This document shows, in pieces, positions 24,010 to 32,300 of a stretch of 34,444 nt of DNA. The notes beneath the pieces are model-generated. The model was not told the origin of the DNA. It worked only from the letters and a program-made list of their open reading frames with translations, and searched no databases. Source of the DNA: an uncultured Alphaproteobacteria bacterium (lineage in GTDB: Bacteria; Pseudomonadota; Alphaproteobacteria; HIMB59; GCA-002718135). Position 1 is the stretch's first letter. Each line of letters begins with the position of its first letter. The DNA lies in NCBI GenBank assembly GCA_902596065.1, contig CACJSL010000009.1:1-34444 (forward strand). The letters are read 5' to 3'. A program made the translations under genes and the position numbers.

Positions 24010-25311
24010 ATGAAGTTAGTTTTAGTTGGAACAGGCTATGTTGGTCTTGTCTCAGGTTCTTGTTTTGCTGAGTTTGGATACGAAGTTATCTGCGTAGATA
24101 AAGACGAGTTTAGAATTTCAGAATTAAAAAAAGGAAAATGCCCTTTTTTTGAACCTGGAATAGAGGAATTATTATCAAAACATAGGGACCAAACTAAACT
24201 ACTTAGTTTTACATCTTCTTTGCCTGAAGCTATGGAAGGTGCTGATATCATATTTATTACTGTAGGCACTCCATCTAAAAGGTTAGAAGAAGATGCAGAC
24301 CTAAGTGCTGTATGGAATGTAGCAAAAGATATAGCTAATAATATAAAAAAATACACTTTAGTTGTAACTAAATCAACTGTTCCTGTTGGAACTACTAAAG
24401 AGATTAAAAAAATTATTTCAAAAATTGTACCTAAAGAAAATTTTGATGTTGTATCCAATCCAGAATTTCTTAGAGAAGGATCGGCTATAAATGATTTTAT
24501 GCGACCAGATCGTATAATTATTGGAACTGATAATGAAAAATCAATAAAAATTATGAAAGAATTATATCGCCCTTTATATTTATTAGAAACTCCAATTATT
24601 ACTTCATCGATAGAATCTTCTGAAATAATAAAATATGCCTCAAATAGTTTTTTAGCTACAAAAATTAGTTTTATAAATCAAGTTGCTGATTTATGTGAGG
24701 CTGTTGGAGCTGACGTGCAGGAGGTAGCTAAAGGAATGGGAATTGATAAGAGGATAGGCTCCAAATTTCTTAATGCTGGACCTGGTTTTGGAGGCTCATG
24801 TTTTCCTAAAGACGTTAAAGCTTTTACATCTTCAGCAAAAAAACAAAATATAAATTTTTCAATCTTAGACGCTGTAAATTCATACAATCAAGATCGACCA
24901 TTAGAAATATCAAAAAAAATAATTAATTTAAAAAAATATAATAAAAATTCAAAATTAGCGTTATTTGGATTAAGTTTTAAACCTAATACGGATGATGTTC
25001 GTGATTCTACTTCTCTTAAAATTGCACAATACTTATTTGATCAAGGTGTTATGATTAATTGTTATGACCCTGTAAGTAATGATAATGCTATGGATTTGTT
25101 TCCTAAGTTTAACTATTTTAAAAATGCCTATGAGGCTAGTGAATCAGTTGATGCAATAATAATAGGTACTGAATGGAATGAGTTCAGGGCTTTAAATTTT
25201 TTAAAACTAAAAAGTCTTATGAAAAATTTAGTAATTTTTGATTTAAGAAATATCTATAATAAACAAGAGCTATCAGATTTAGGATTTGAGTATTATGGAA
25301 TTGGTAAATAA
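24010..25311 (+). CDS. ugd: UDP-glucose 6-dehydrogenase
   Basis: Oxidises UDP-glucose to UDP-glucuronate with 2 NAD. 433 residues. The NAD motif is LVGTGYVGLVSGSC (GTGYVG at 7-12), with FITVGTPS, TKSTVPVGTT, NPEFLREGSAINDFMRPDRI, and catalytic C264 in GPGFGGSCFPKD. SFKPNTDDVRDS belongs to the C-terminal UDP-binding domain. AAGGA (24001-24005) supports the ATG. Its end overlaps the start of the next gene, a phosphomannomutase/phosphoglucomutase, by 17 bases; that enzyme can supply glucose-1-phosphate, so the pair feeds surface polysaccharide synthesis. Confidence 0.96.
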   Translation: MKLVLVGTGYVGLVSGSCFAEFGYEVICVDKDEFRISELKKGKCPFFEPGIEELLSKHRDQTKLLSFTSSLPEAMEGADIIFITVGTPSKRLEEDADLSAVWNVAKDIANNIKKYTLVVTKSTVPVGTTKEIKKIISKIVPKENFDVVSNPEFLREGSAINDFMRPDRIIIGTDNEKSIKIMKELYRPLYLLETPIITSSIESSEIIKYASNSFLATKISFINQVADLCEAVGADVQEVAKGMGIDKRIGSKFLNAGPGFGGSCFPKDVKAFTSSAKKQNINFSILDAVNSYNQDRPLEISKKIINLKKYNKNSKLALFGLSFKPNTDDVRDSTSLKIAQYLFDQGVMINCYDPVSNDNAMDLFPKFNYFKNAYEASESVDAIIIGTEWNEFRALNFLKLKSLMKNLVIFDLRNIYNKQELSDLGFEYYGIGK

Positions 25312-26704
25312 TTTTTTTATAGAAAAATTTAATCCTGAAGTACTTAGGGAATATGATATTCGAGGAATTGTTGAAAAAGATATTAATCAAAACACAGCTT
25401 ATACTATCGGTAGAATATTTGGGCATATAGTAAACAATAGATTTAATGAAAAATCTATTGTTGTTGGTTATGACGGAAGAAATACATCCCCAAATCTTCA
25501 AAAAGCTTTATGTGAAGGGCTTATTGAAAGTGGATCAAATGTTAAAAACATTGGCTTATGTCCGACACCAATGACATATTATGCTCACCACTTTTTAAAT
25601 ACAAATGCAGCAATTATGGTTACTGGGTCTCATAATCCTTCTGAATATAATGGTTTTAAAATGGTATTAGATAAGAATCCTTTTTATGCAAAAGATATTC
25701 AAAATTTTAAGAATTTAACAGATAATAATAAACTCATAAAAGGGAAGGGAAAGCTTGAATCTATTAATATTAAAAATCATTATATAGATCGTAATCTTGA
25801 AAATATTTATTTTAAAAAAAAATTAAAAGTTGCTTGGGATATAGGTAATGGATCAATGGGAGTAGTTATGGATGCTATTACATTGAAGATGAAAAATATT
25901 GAAAATATACTTATAAACAAAGAAGTTGATGGAAATTTTCCAAATCATCATCCTGATCCAACAGTGCCAAAGAATATGATTCAATTAATTGAAACAGTAA
26001 AAGAAAATAATTGCGATGTTGGATTAGCATTTGATGGAGATGGAGATAGATTAGGTGTTGTAGACAATAAAGGGAGAATAATATGGGCTGATCAATATAT
26101 GTTATTATTAGCTAAAGAAATATCATCTATTTATGAAAATCCAAAAATTATTATGGATGTTAAATGTTCTAAAGTTTTTTTTGATGAAGTAAGAAAATTT
26201 AATTGTGAACCAATTATGTATCAAACAGGCCATTCTCCTATAAAAGAGAAAATGAAAGAACTTAATTCTCCCTTGTCTGGAGAAATGAGTGGCCATGTCT
26301 GTTATGGTGATGATTTTTATGGATATGATGATGCTTTATATGTTGCACTACGCTTACTTAGAATTTTATCACAAGAAAAAGAAACTTTGTCTGAATTAAT
26401 AAATCAATTTCCTCAAACTATTTCGACACCTGAAACAAGATTTGATGTAGATGAAATAAGAAAATTTGAAATTATTCAAGAAATTAAGGAAAGATTAAAA
26501 AATAATAAAGAAGAAATAATTGATATTGATGGTGTGAGAGTACAAAATAGTCTTGGATGGTTTTTAATTAGAGCAAGCAATACACAAAATCAACTTACTT
26601 GTAGAGCTGAAGCTTTAAACAAAGACGATCTCAAAACTTTAACAAATTTGATTGAAGATCAACTATCATTAAGTGGTGTTAATTTTAAATTTAACCACGA
26701 ATAA
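25295..26704 (+). CDS. Phosphomannomutase/phosphoglucomutase (AlgC/ManB type)
   Basis: 469 residues, alpha-D-phosphohexomutase superfamily. Residues ~18-24 REYDIRG; the phosphoserine loop TGSHNPSEYNGFKM (Ser112); the metal loop DGDGDR (247-252); sugar-binding GEMSGHVCY; and the phosphate-binding C-terminal RASNTQNQLTCRAEA. It interconverts hexose-6- and 1-phosphates, glucose or mannose. I choose ATG 25295 with AGGA (25281-25284) upstream, since the TTG at 25286 is too close to it. The 3' end overlaps the convergent carboxypeptidase gene by 14 bases. Confidence 0.95.
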   Translation: MELVNNFFIEKFNPEVLREYDIRGIVEKDINQNTAYTIGRIFGHIVNNRFNEKSIVVGYDGRNTSPNLQKALCEGLIESGSNVKNIGLCPTPMTYYAHHFLNTNAAIMVTGSHNPSEYNGFKMVLDKNPFYAKDIQNFKNLTDNNKLIKGKGKLESINIKNHYIDRNLENIYFKKKLKVAWDIGNGSMGVVMDAITLKMKNIENILINKEVDGNFPNHHPDPTVPKNMIQLIETVKENNCDVGLAFDGDGDRLGVVDNKGRIIWADQYMLLLAKEISSIYENPKIIMDVKCSKVFFDEVRKFNCEPIMYQTGHSPIKEKMKELNSPLSGEMSGHVCYGDDFYGYDDALYVALRLLRILSQEKETLSELINQFPQTISTPETRFDVDEIRKFEIIQEIKERLKNNKEEIIDIDGVRVQNSLGWFLIRASNTQNQLTCRAEALNKDDLKTLTNLIEDQLSLSGVNFKFNHE

Positions 26705-27791
26705 AACAATCTCGTTTGTATTTTTTTAATCTTGAACAAGCTAATTTTGCATCCTTTTTTGAAAAAAATTGAAATCTAGATTCATATAATTGTTTTCCAT
26801 TAGATTTAATGAGAGCTACTGTAGCCTCTTTATTATTTGTTGTTTTTGGATATTTTTTTCTAATTAATTTTAAATGTTTTTCTGCATTTTTTTTATATTT
26901 AAAAGTTCCTACAACTACTATGTATTTATTTTTAGAAGTATTATTATCTATTTTTTTAGATATTACAGTTTTTTGATTATTTGTTTTTTCTATTTTTAAT
27001 TTTTTAAATGATCTATCCATAAGAAATGCAAGACTTTTATTTCTTTGTTTTCCTGTATCTCCACCAAAATACACACCTATAAGTCTTTTATTTTTTCTTA
27101 CTGCTGAAAAAGCTAATTGAAAACCTGAAGCCCGAATATATCCTGTTTTTATTCCATCTGCACCTTCATAGGATAGCATTAATTTATTATGAGTTTTATA
27201 AGTTTTATTTTTCCAAACAAATTTTGTTTTACTAAACAGTTTATATTCGTTAGGAAAATTTGTAATTAAAGCATGTGATAAAATAGATATGTCACGAGCA
27301 GTTGTCATTTGAGCTCTATCAGGAAGGCCATGAGCATTTTTAAATGTAGTTTTATTCATTCCTAGTTTTCGTGCATATGCAGTCATAAGTTTTGCAAATT
27401 CTTTTTCTGTTCCAGATATATTTTCAGCAACAACTGTGGCTACATCATTTGCAGATTTAACAATTAATGCCATAACAGCATCTTCAACACTAATGCTTGT
27501 TCCTGCTTCCAAATAAAGTTTACTTGGAGACTCAGAAGCTGCAAATTTTGAAACTTTTAATTGTGTTTGCCAATTTAAGTTATCTTTATGTATATAATCA
27601 AAAACTATATAGAGAGTCATAATTTTTGTAAGAGATGCAGGAAAATTTAATGTATCAGCATTAACTTCAAATAAAACTTCTTTAGTTTCATAATCCATTA
27701 CTATTGCAGCTTTTTTTGCAAATAAACTATTTGAAACTAGAATAATGAAAATGAAAAAAAAGACTTTAATGTATGTAGAAATTTTAATCAT
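26691..27791 (-). CDS. D-alanyl-D-alanine carboxypeptidase with C-terminal SPOR domain
   Basis: 366 residues, periplasmic. A signal peptide spans residues ~1-25 (ending LFA). The penicillin-binding fold has S53-L-T-K56, S113-A-N115 and K215-T-G217, the three motifs of low-molecular-weight PBPs (DacA/PBP5-like), which trim the terminal D-Ala from peptidoglycan. After a basic linker (~260-287), residues ~288-366 form a SPOR-like repeat (YIVVVGTFKYKKNAEKHLKL) that binds denuded glycan at the septum. This fusion is common in Alphaproteobacteria. Transcribed alone. Confidence 0.93.
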   Translation of the reverse strand: MIKISTYIKVFFFIFIILVSNSLFAKKAAIVMDYETKEVLFEVNADTLNFPASLTKIMTLYIVFDYIHKDNLNWQTQLKVSKFAASESPSKLYLEAGTSISVEDAVMALIVKSANDVATVVAENISGTEKEFAKLMTAYARKLGMNKTTFKNAHGLPDRAQMTTARDISILSHALITNFPNEYKLFSKTKFVWKNKTYKTHNKLMLSYEGADGIKTGYIRASGFQLAFSAVRKNKRLIGVYFGGDTGKQRNKSLAFLMDRSFKKLKIEKTNNQKTVISKKIDNNTSKNKYIVVVGTFKYKKNAEKHLKLIRKKYPKTTNNKEATVALIKSNGKQLYESRFQFFSKKDAKLACSRLKKYKRDCFIRG

Positions 27792-27890
27792 GTAATCTGT
27801 ATTCTTCTAACACATCTTTTTCGCTTCTCTCAAATAGAAATATATTTAATCTTAAAAAAATTATATAAAATTAGAAAAACTAGTTAGAAC

Positions 27891-28355
27891 CTATTTTATC
27901 TTTATTATTGCATCTATTTCTACTGAAATATCAAGGGGTAAGGCTATGGATCCTACTGCAACTCTTGTATGTTTTCCTTTATCTCCAAAAATTTTTACAA
28001 GTAGGTCTGAAGCACCATTAATAATTATAGGTTGATTTGAATAATTTGGATTACAATTTACAAAACCTCCTATTTTTATAAAATTATCAAGCCTACCCCA
28101 GTCTCCAGCAATACTTTGTTTTAATATTGAAATAATATTTAGACAGCATAATTCTGCTGCCAATATAGCTTCTTTATCACTTATTTTATCTCCTACTTTT
28201 CCACTATAAATAATTTGACCATTTTTTGATGGAGCTTGACCAGATATAAATACTAAATTATCGGCAATTTTATATGGAACATAATTTGCAACTGCTGAGG
28301 GAGGTTCTGGTATTTCTAGTCCTAAATCCTTGATATTTTTTTCAAACAAGTGCAT
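27891..28355 (-). CDS. RidA family protein
   Basis: 154 residues, YjgF/YER057c/UK114 superfamily. LVFISGQAPSKNG, AAELCCLNIISILK, and THTRVAVGSIALPLDISVEIDAII appear in order; the Arg before VAVGS is the position used by true RidA enzymes for enamine/imine hydrolysis. The ~150-residue branch with an N-terminal extension is a RidA paralogue group whose substrates are poorly known. Transcribed alone, divergent from the cyclophilin gene by 43 bases. The preceding 99-base gap (27792-27890) shows nothing clear. Confidence 0.9.
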   Translation of the reverse strand: MHLFEKNIKDLGLEIPEPPSAVANYVPYKIADNLVFISGQAPSKNGQIIYSGKVGDKISDKEAILAAELCCLNIISILKQSIAGDWGRLDNFIKIGGFVNCNPNYSNQPIIINGASDLLVKIFGDKGKHTRVAVGSIALPLDISVEIDAIIKIK

Positions 28356-28398
28356 TAGGTATTTTATAAAACATTTTTAAAGAAGGTAAAGAAAAGAT

Positions 28399-28968
28399 AT
28401 GATTAAATTTAAAGAATTATTTTTTTTGTTTATATGCATATTAACTATTTTAATAGGAAGGTTATCAATGGCAAACGAGGATAGAGATACAATAAATATG
28501 ACTTTAAAGGATGGGGTAGTTGTTATTGAGACTAGACCAGATTTAGCTCCAAAACATGTTTCGCAAATTAAACAATTGATTTCTGAAGGACAATATAACG
28601 GAGTTGTTTTTCATAGAGTTATAGATGGTTTTATGGCACAAACTGGTGACGTGGAATTTGGAAATTCAGAAAAAAGTGATTTTAATTTATCTAGGGCAGG
28701 TACAGGTGGATCAAAAATGCCTAATATCCCAGCTGAATTCTCTAATGAAAATCATACAAGAGGAACTTTATCTATGGCTAGAGCACAGGATCCAAATAGT
28801 GCAAACAGTCAATTTTTTATCTGCTTTCAAGATTGTTCTTTTTTAGATGGACAATATTCAGTATGGGGGCAGGTAATAGAAGGAATGGAATTTGTAGACA
28901 ATATTGTAAGAGGTGAACCACCTCAAAGTCCTGACAAAATTATCAAAATGGAGATTGTGAATAAATAA
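28399..28968 (+). CDS. Peptidyl-prolyl cis-trans isomerase, cyclophilin type
   Basis: 189 residues. VVFHRVIDGFMAQTGD carries the catalytic Arg and the FMxQxGD signature; then GTGGSKMP, SMARAQDPNSANSQFFICF and FLDGQYSVWGQVIEGMEFVD complete the fold. The N-terminal ~24 residues are hydrophobic and end in SMA before NEDRDT, a likely signal peptide, so a periplasmic foldase. An internal ATG at 28468 is preceded by AGGAAGG and would give a cytoplasmic form; dual starts are possible. It ends 3 bases before the dipeptidase gene. Confidence 0.93.
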   Translation: MIKFKELFFLFICILTILIGRLSMANEDRDTINMTLKDGVVVIETRPDLAPKHVSQIKQLISEGQYNGVVFHRVIDGFMAQTGDVEFGNSEKSDFNLSRAGTGGSKMPNIPAEFSNENHTRGTLSMARAQDPNSANSQFFICFQDCSFLDGQYSVWGQVIEGMEFVDNIVRGEPPQSPDKIIKMEIVNK

Positions 28969-28971
28969 ATT

Positions 28972-30057
28972 ATGTTTGTTGCCGATCTGCACAATGACAT
29001 TGTTCAAAGGGCAATGATTGGTGAAGATGTAGGTAAACTTACAAAACAAGGTCATACCGATTTAAGTAGACTAATTGAATCTTGTATTGATTTAGAAATT
29101 TTAATTATTTGGGTTTCAACTATAGATAAATCAGAGAGTGCATTTCAGAAAGCAAATGAAATGTATGATAAAATAGAAGAGCTATCAATCAATAATAATC
29201 TAGTAGATATTCCTAAAGATCTTAATAGTATAATAGATAACAAAAAAAATAACCTTCTTTCAATTCCAATTGGAATAGAAGGAGGGGAGGCAATAGAAAA
29301 TTCTATAGATAAGCTTTTTCATTTTATTGAAAGAGGTATTTTATATTTTGGCCCAACTTGGAATCACTCTTTAGACTGGGTTTCATCTGGCAAAGATGAA
29401 TTTGAAAAAAATGATAGAATAAAAATAAAAGGACTATCTAAATTTGGGAAAGAAGTGATTCATACTTGTAATGAAAATAATGTTATTATTGATGTTTCTC
29501 ATATAGGAGAAAAAAGTTTTTGGGATATATCTTCTATTTCAAAAAAACCATTTATTGCATCTCATTCAAGCGTCTATAATTTATGTCCTCATTTTAGAAA
29601 TCTAAAAGATGAACAGATATTAGAAATTAAAAATTCCAATGGAATTATTGGAATTAATCCTTATCCATTTTTTATCGATCCTAATTTTAAAAAAAAAGAA
29701 TCAAATTATGTTAAAAATATTAAAAAGGAATTAGATCAAATAGGAATAAATGATACCAATCCAAATTTAAGATGGATTAAAAAACAACATTATTTGCAAA
29801 AAAAATTAACCAATATAGTTCCTTCATTAGATTTATTTATTGATCATATTGAATATATTATAAAATTAATTGGAATAGATTATGTAGCAATAGGAAGTGA
29901 TTATGATGGCTTAGATTGTCTGCCAAAAGGTTGGAATAGTTGTCTTGATCATATTAAAATCTCTGAGTCATTAGATCAAAAAGGATATTCTTTTTTAGAG
30001 ATTGAAAAAATTATGGGAAAAAATTTTTTAAGACTTTTAGAAAATAATTTTAAATAA
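28972..30057 (+). CDS. Membrane dipeptidase family protein (peptidase M19)
   Basis: 361 residues, renal-dipeptidase branch of the amidohydrolase fold. ADLHNDI gives the zinc H7-x-D9; IGIEGGEAI has the bridging Glu (~103). GPTWNHSL, IIDVSHIGEKSFWD, PFIASHSS and AIGSDYDG follow in family order. No signal peptide despite the historical name, so cytoplasmic. It may cleave dipeptides, including D-amino-acid-containing ones, or act on other small substrates as several bacterial relatives do. It is in an operon with the cyclophilin (3-base gap) and converges on the LysE gene with an 8-base overlap. Confidence 0.92.
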   Translation: MFVADLHNDIVQRAMIGEDVGKLTKQGHTDLSRLIESCIDLEILIIWVSTIDKSESAFQKANEMYDKIEELSINNNLVDIPKDLNSIIDNKKNNLLSIPIGIEGGEAIENSIDKLFHFIERGILYFGPTWNHSLDWVSSGKDEFEKNDRIKIKGLSKFGKEVIHTCNENNVIIDVSHIGEKSFWDISSISKKPFIASHSSVYNLCPHFRNLKDEQILEIKNSNGIIGINPYPFFIDPNFKKKESNYVKNIKKELDQIGINDTNPNLRWIKKQHYLQKKLTNIVPSLDLFIDHIEYIIKLIGIDYVAIGSDYDGLDCLPKGWNSCLDHIKISESLDQKGYSFLEIEKIMGKNFLRLLENNFK

Positions 30058-30658
30058 TTCTATAAAGTAACATTAAAGATATAATTATTAATACAATACC
30101 TGTAGTTTTTTGAATCATTAATTTTTTTTCAATTAATAAATTTTTAAGACCATATCCGGTTACTAATATACTGACTATTATATACCATATTGCGTCAATC
30201 AAAGATGCTGTTAGAACAAGAATAGAATTAAAATAAATGGAAGCATCAATAGCAATAAATTGTGAGTATACTGCAGTAAACCAAATCAAAATTTTAGGAT
30301 TGATAATCGCTATGGTAAATCCTTGTAAAAAAGAATTTAGTTGGCTTTGTTTTTCTTCTTTTTTATCTTGTTTATTTTTTTGAAAAACAAACATTAATCC
30401 AAACAAAAATAATAAAACTAGACCTATAATTTGAATTATCATAAATACAGTTTGATTAGTTTGGAGAATTAAGCCAAGTCCCAGTACAGCTAATGTTGCA
30501 TAAACACCAATTCCTATACCGTGACCTATAGAAGTTAGGATCCCTGCTAATCTATTGAAATTTACATTGTTTCTTATTACAATTGCCAAAGATGGACCTG
30601 GAGACATAGCTCCTGCGATACAGACAATAGCAAATTGAGACCAGACAAAAAATGTCAT
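30050..30658 (-). CDS. LysE/RhtB family amino-acid exporter
   Basis: 202 residues, about six membrane segments. The N-terminal signature AMSPGPSLAIVIRNNVNF is the LysE/RhtB motif, and INPKILIWF lies in the fourth segment. These proteins export amino acids such as lysine, homoserine or threonine. The start overlaps the pdxJ stop (4 bases), so the two are co-transcribed, although no direct functional link is obvious. Confidence 0.92.
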   Translation of the reverse strand: MTFFVWSQFAIVCIAGAMSPGPSLAIVIRNNVNFNRLAGILTSIGHGIGIGVYATLAVLGLGLILQTNQTVFMIIQIIGLVLLFLFGLMFVFQKNKQDKKEEKQSQLNSFLQGFTIAIINPKILIWFTAVYSQFIAIDASIYFNSILVLTASLIDAIWYIIVSILVTGYGLKNLLIEKKLMIQKTTGIVLIIISLMLLYRII

Positions 30659-31401
30659 CTACTTACATCTTTTATAATCTTTAGATATTTCTTAATTGTG
30701 TTTTCTAATCCAAAATTAATTGAGTCAATTACTATTGCATGACCTATAGAAACTTCTTTTATTGAAGTAATTTCTTTTAAAAAAAAATTAAGATTTTCTA
30801 AGTTTAAATCATGCCCAGCATTAAAATCGATTATAGGGAAATTTTTTTTAATATAATTAACTACTTCTTTATATGGTTTAATAGATTCATCTTTTTTTGA
30901 TTTATAATTATGAGCATAATCAAAAGTATATAATTCTACTCTATTTGGCGTAATTAATTCTAAATTTTCTAAAGTATTTATAGAAGGACTAACAAATATT
31001 GATACTCTGATATTATTTTTTTGAAATTCTTTTACAACTTCTTCTAAAAAAACTTTATTTTTTTTACAATCCCATCCAAAAGAAGAAGTAATAGCTTCTG
31101 GGGGATCTGGAACAAGAGTAACTTGATTAGGTGATACTTCTAAAACTTTTTTAATAAAGAATTCTGATGGATATCCTTCAATGTTAAATTCAATTTTACT
31201 ATTATTATCTAATAATAAATTTTTAATATCTTTTAGATCAGCAAATTTTGTGTGCCTTTCATCTGGACGTGGATGTACAGTAATTCCATTTGCCCCATAT
31301 AGAATACATTTTTTACATATTTCTATAAGATTTGGATAATCTGTACCTCTAGAATTTCTAAGAAGAGCAAATTTATTTACATTAATACTAAGCTGTGTCA
31401 T
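30655..31401 (-). CDS. pdxJ: Pyridoxine 5'-phosphate synthase (Bacteroidetes-like form)
   Basis: Joins 1-deoxy-xylulose-5-phosphate with 3-amino-2-oxopropyl phosphate in vitamin B6 synthesis. 248 residues. INVNKFALLRNSRG, GITVHPRPDERH, FNIEGYPSEFFIKKV, QVTLVPD, IELYTxxYAH-like VELYTFDYAH, NAGHDLNLENL and VSIGHAIV are present. Several of these (NVNK for the usual NIDH, PRPDER for LREDRR, FNIEGYPS, AGHDLN) are those of the form I know from Bacteroidetes rather than the usual proteobacterial enzyme. It is followed by the LysE exporter gene with a 4-base overlap. Confidence 0.93.
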   Translation of the reverse strand: MTQLSINVNKFALLRNSRGTDYPNLIEICKKCILYGANGITVHPRPDERHTKFADLKDIKNLLLDNNSKIEFNIEGYPSEFFIKKVLEVSPNQVTLVPDPPEAITSSFGWDCKKNKVFLEEVVKEFQKNNIRVSIFVSPSINTLENLELITPNRVELYTFDYAHNYKSKKDESIKPYKEVVNYIKKNFPIIDFNAGHDLNLENLNFFLKEITSIKEVSIGHAIVIDSINFGLENTIKKYLKIIKDVSR

Positions 31402-31480
31402 TTTATAATTATTTTCTTCACCGATTAATATTTATTTAACATATATTATAGATTAAGAATAATATAAAAATGGAGGTAAA

Positions 31481-31846
31481 ATGGCTACTTTAAATAAAAA
31501 AAATTTTGATAATCCAGATGAAACAATGACTCCTGAAAAAATGAAAGTTGATAATGTTGATTTAGGTAATGGTGTTAAAGCAGCAAGAATGACAACTCAA
31601 CCAGGATGGAAATGGTCAGAATGCATAAAGCCAATGATAGGTACGGATACTTGCCAGAAAAATCATGTTGGAGTTTGTGTAAATGGAAAACTAATGGTTA
31701 CTCATGAGGATGGATCTTCAATAGAAGTTGGACCTGGGGATGCATATACTTTTGCACCTGGTCATGATGCTTGGGTTGTAGGAGATGATGTATTTGTAGG
31801 ATATGAGTTTGATAGTGAAACAGCTTCTACATATGCAAAAAAATAA
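31481..31846 (+). CDS. Cupin-domain protein
   Basis: 121 residues, single small beta-barrel. ARMTTQPGWKWSE, KNHVGVCVNGKLMVTHEDGS, VGPGDAYTFAPGHDAWVVG follow the cupin pattern (PG..., G(x)5HxH region, PGD.Y.P.GH), although the first metal box has few His residues (only NH) and the second keeps PGH. GGAGG at 31472-31476 gives a strong ribosome site. A TTAACA (31436-31441) and TAATAT (31460-31465) could be its promoter. Followed after 27 bases by the next small gene, probably co-transcribed. Function unknown. Confidence 0.85.
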   Translation: MATLNKKNFDNPDETMTPEKMKVDNVDLGNGVKAARMTTQPGWKWSECIKPMIGTDTCQKNHVGVCVNGKLMVTHEDGSSIEVGPGDAYTFAPGHDAWVVGDDVFVGYEFDSETASTYAKK

Positions 31847-31873
31847 AGAAGATTAATTAAAGAAAGGGAGAGT

Positions 31874-32188
31874 ATGGCTACAATAATATATAGACGAACG
31901 ATGCAAGTGCATATGGATAAGCTTAGTGAGGCAATGGAAATTGCAACTGAGCAAGCTAAAATTTTTAAAGAACTTACTGGCAATGATGAATTAGTATCTT
32001 TTCAAATTGGAGGTAATCCCAGAACGATTTGTCGTCAAAGAATGGTGGAAATGGATAAATTAGGAGAAGATGATGCAAAAGTATCAGAAGATCCTAAATG
32101 GCAAGAATTAGAAAAACGACATAAGGGAGTCTTTGTAGATGGATCTATGGTTGATGAAATGCGTTATGTTATTAATATGCCAGAATAA
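31874..32188 (+). CDS. Small protein of unknown function, dimeric alpha/beta-barrel-like
   Basis: 104 residues. The opening strand IIYRRTMQVHMDK, an amphipathic helix LSEAMEIATEQAKIFKELTG, strand ELVSFQIGGNPRTICRQRMV and a C-terminal strand MRYVINMPE suggest a ferredoxin-like dimeric barrel as in ABM/NIPSNAP-type proteins. AAAGGGAG lies just before the ATG. Paired with the cupin gene and ended by the hairpin at 32205-32222. I do not recognise a precise family. Confidence 0.75.
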   Translation: MATIIYRRTMQVHMDKLSEAMEIATEQAKIFKELTGNDELVSFQIGGNPRTICRQRMVEMDKLGEDDAKVSEDPKWQELEKRHKGVFVDGSMVDEMRYVINMPE

Positions 32189-32204
32189 TTTTATTTATTA
32201 AAAT

Positions 32205-32222
32205 AGCGGGCTAAGCCCGCTT
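32205..32222 (+). terminator. Hairpin terminator of the cupin operon
   Basis: AGCGGGC (32205-32211) pairs with GCCCGCT (32215-32221) around a 3-base TAA loop, 16 bases after the stop codon. The T-run is short (TT then CCC), so termination may rest mainly on the strong stem. A-rich DNA precedes it. Confidence 0.75.
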
Positions 32223-32300
32223 CCCATATTAAAAATATTTTTTTAAACTTTTTTTAAATTTATTCCTTTTTATTTAAATTTTTTAGAATATCTATCTTAA

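Noticed and set aside
24036-24458. A 140-codon open frame on the minus strand
   Set aside because: It lies wholly inside ugd, whose motifs are all intact in the plus frame, and its translation (low complexity, many Ser/Leu) resembles no protein; it is a shadow of codon use.
32205-32222. Palindromic GCGGGC element as a repressor operator
   Set aside because: Its place just after the stop codon and its tight 3-base loop fit a transcription terminator better.
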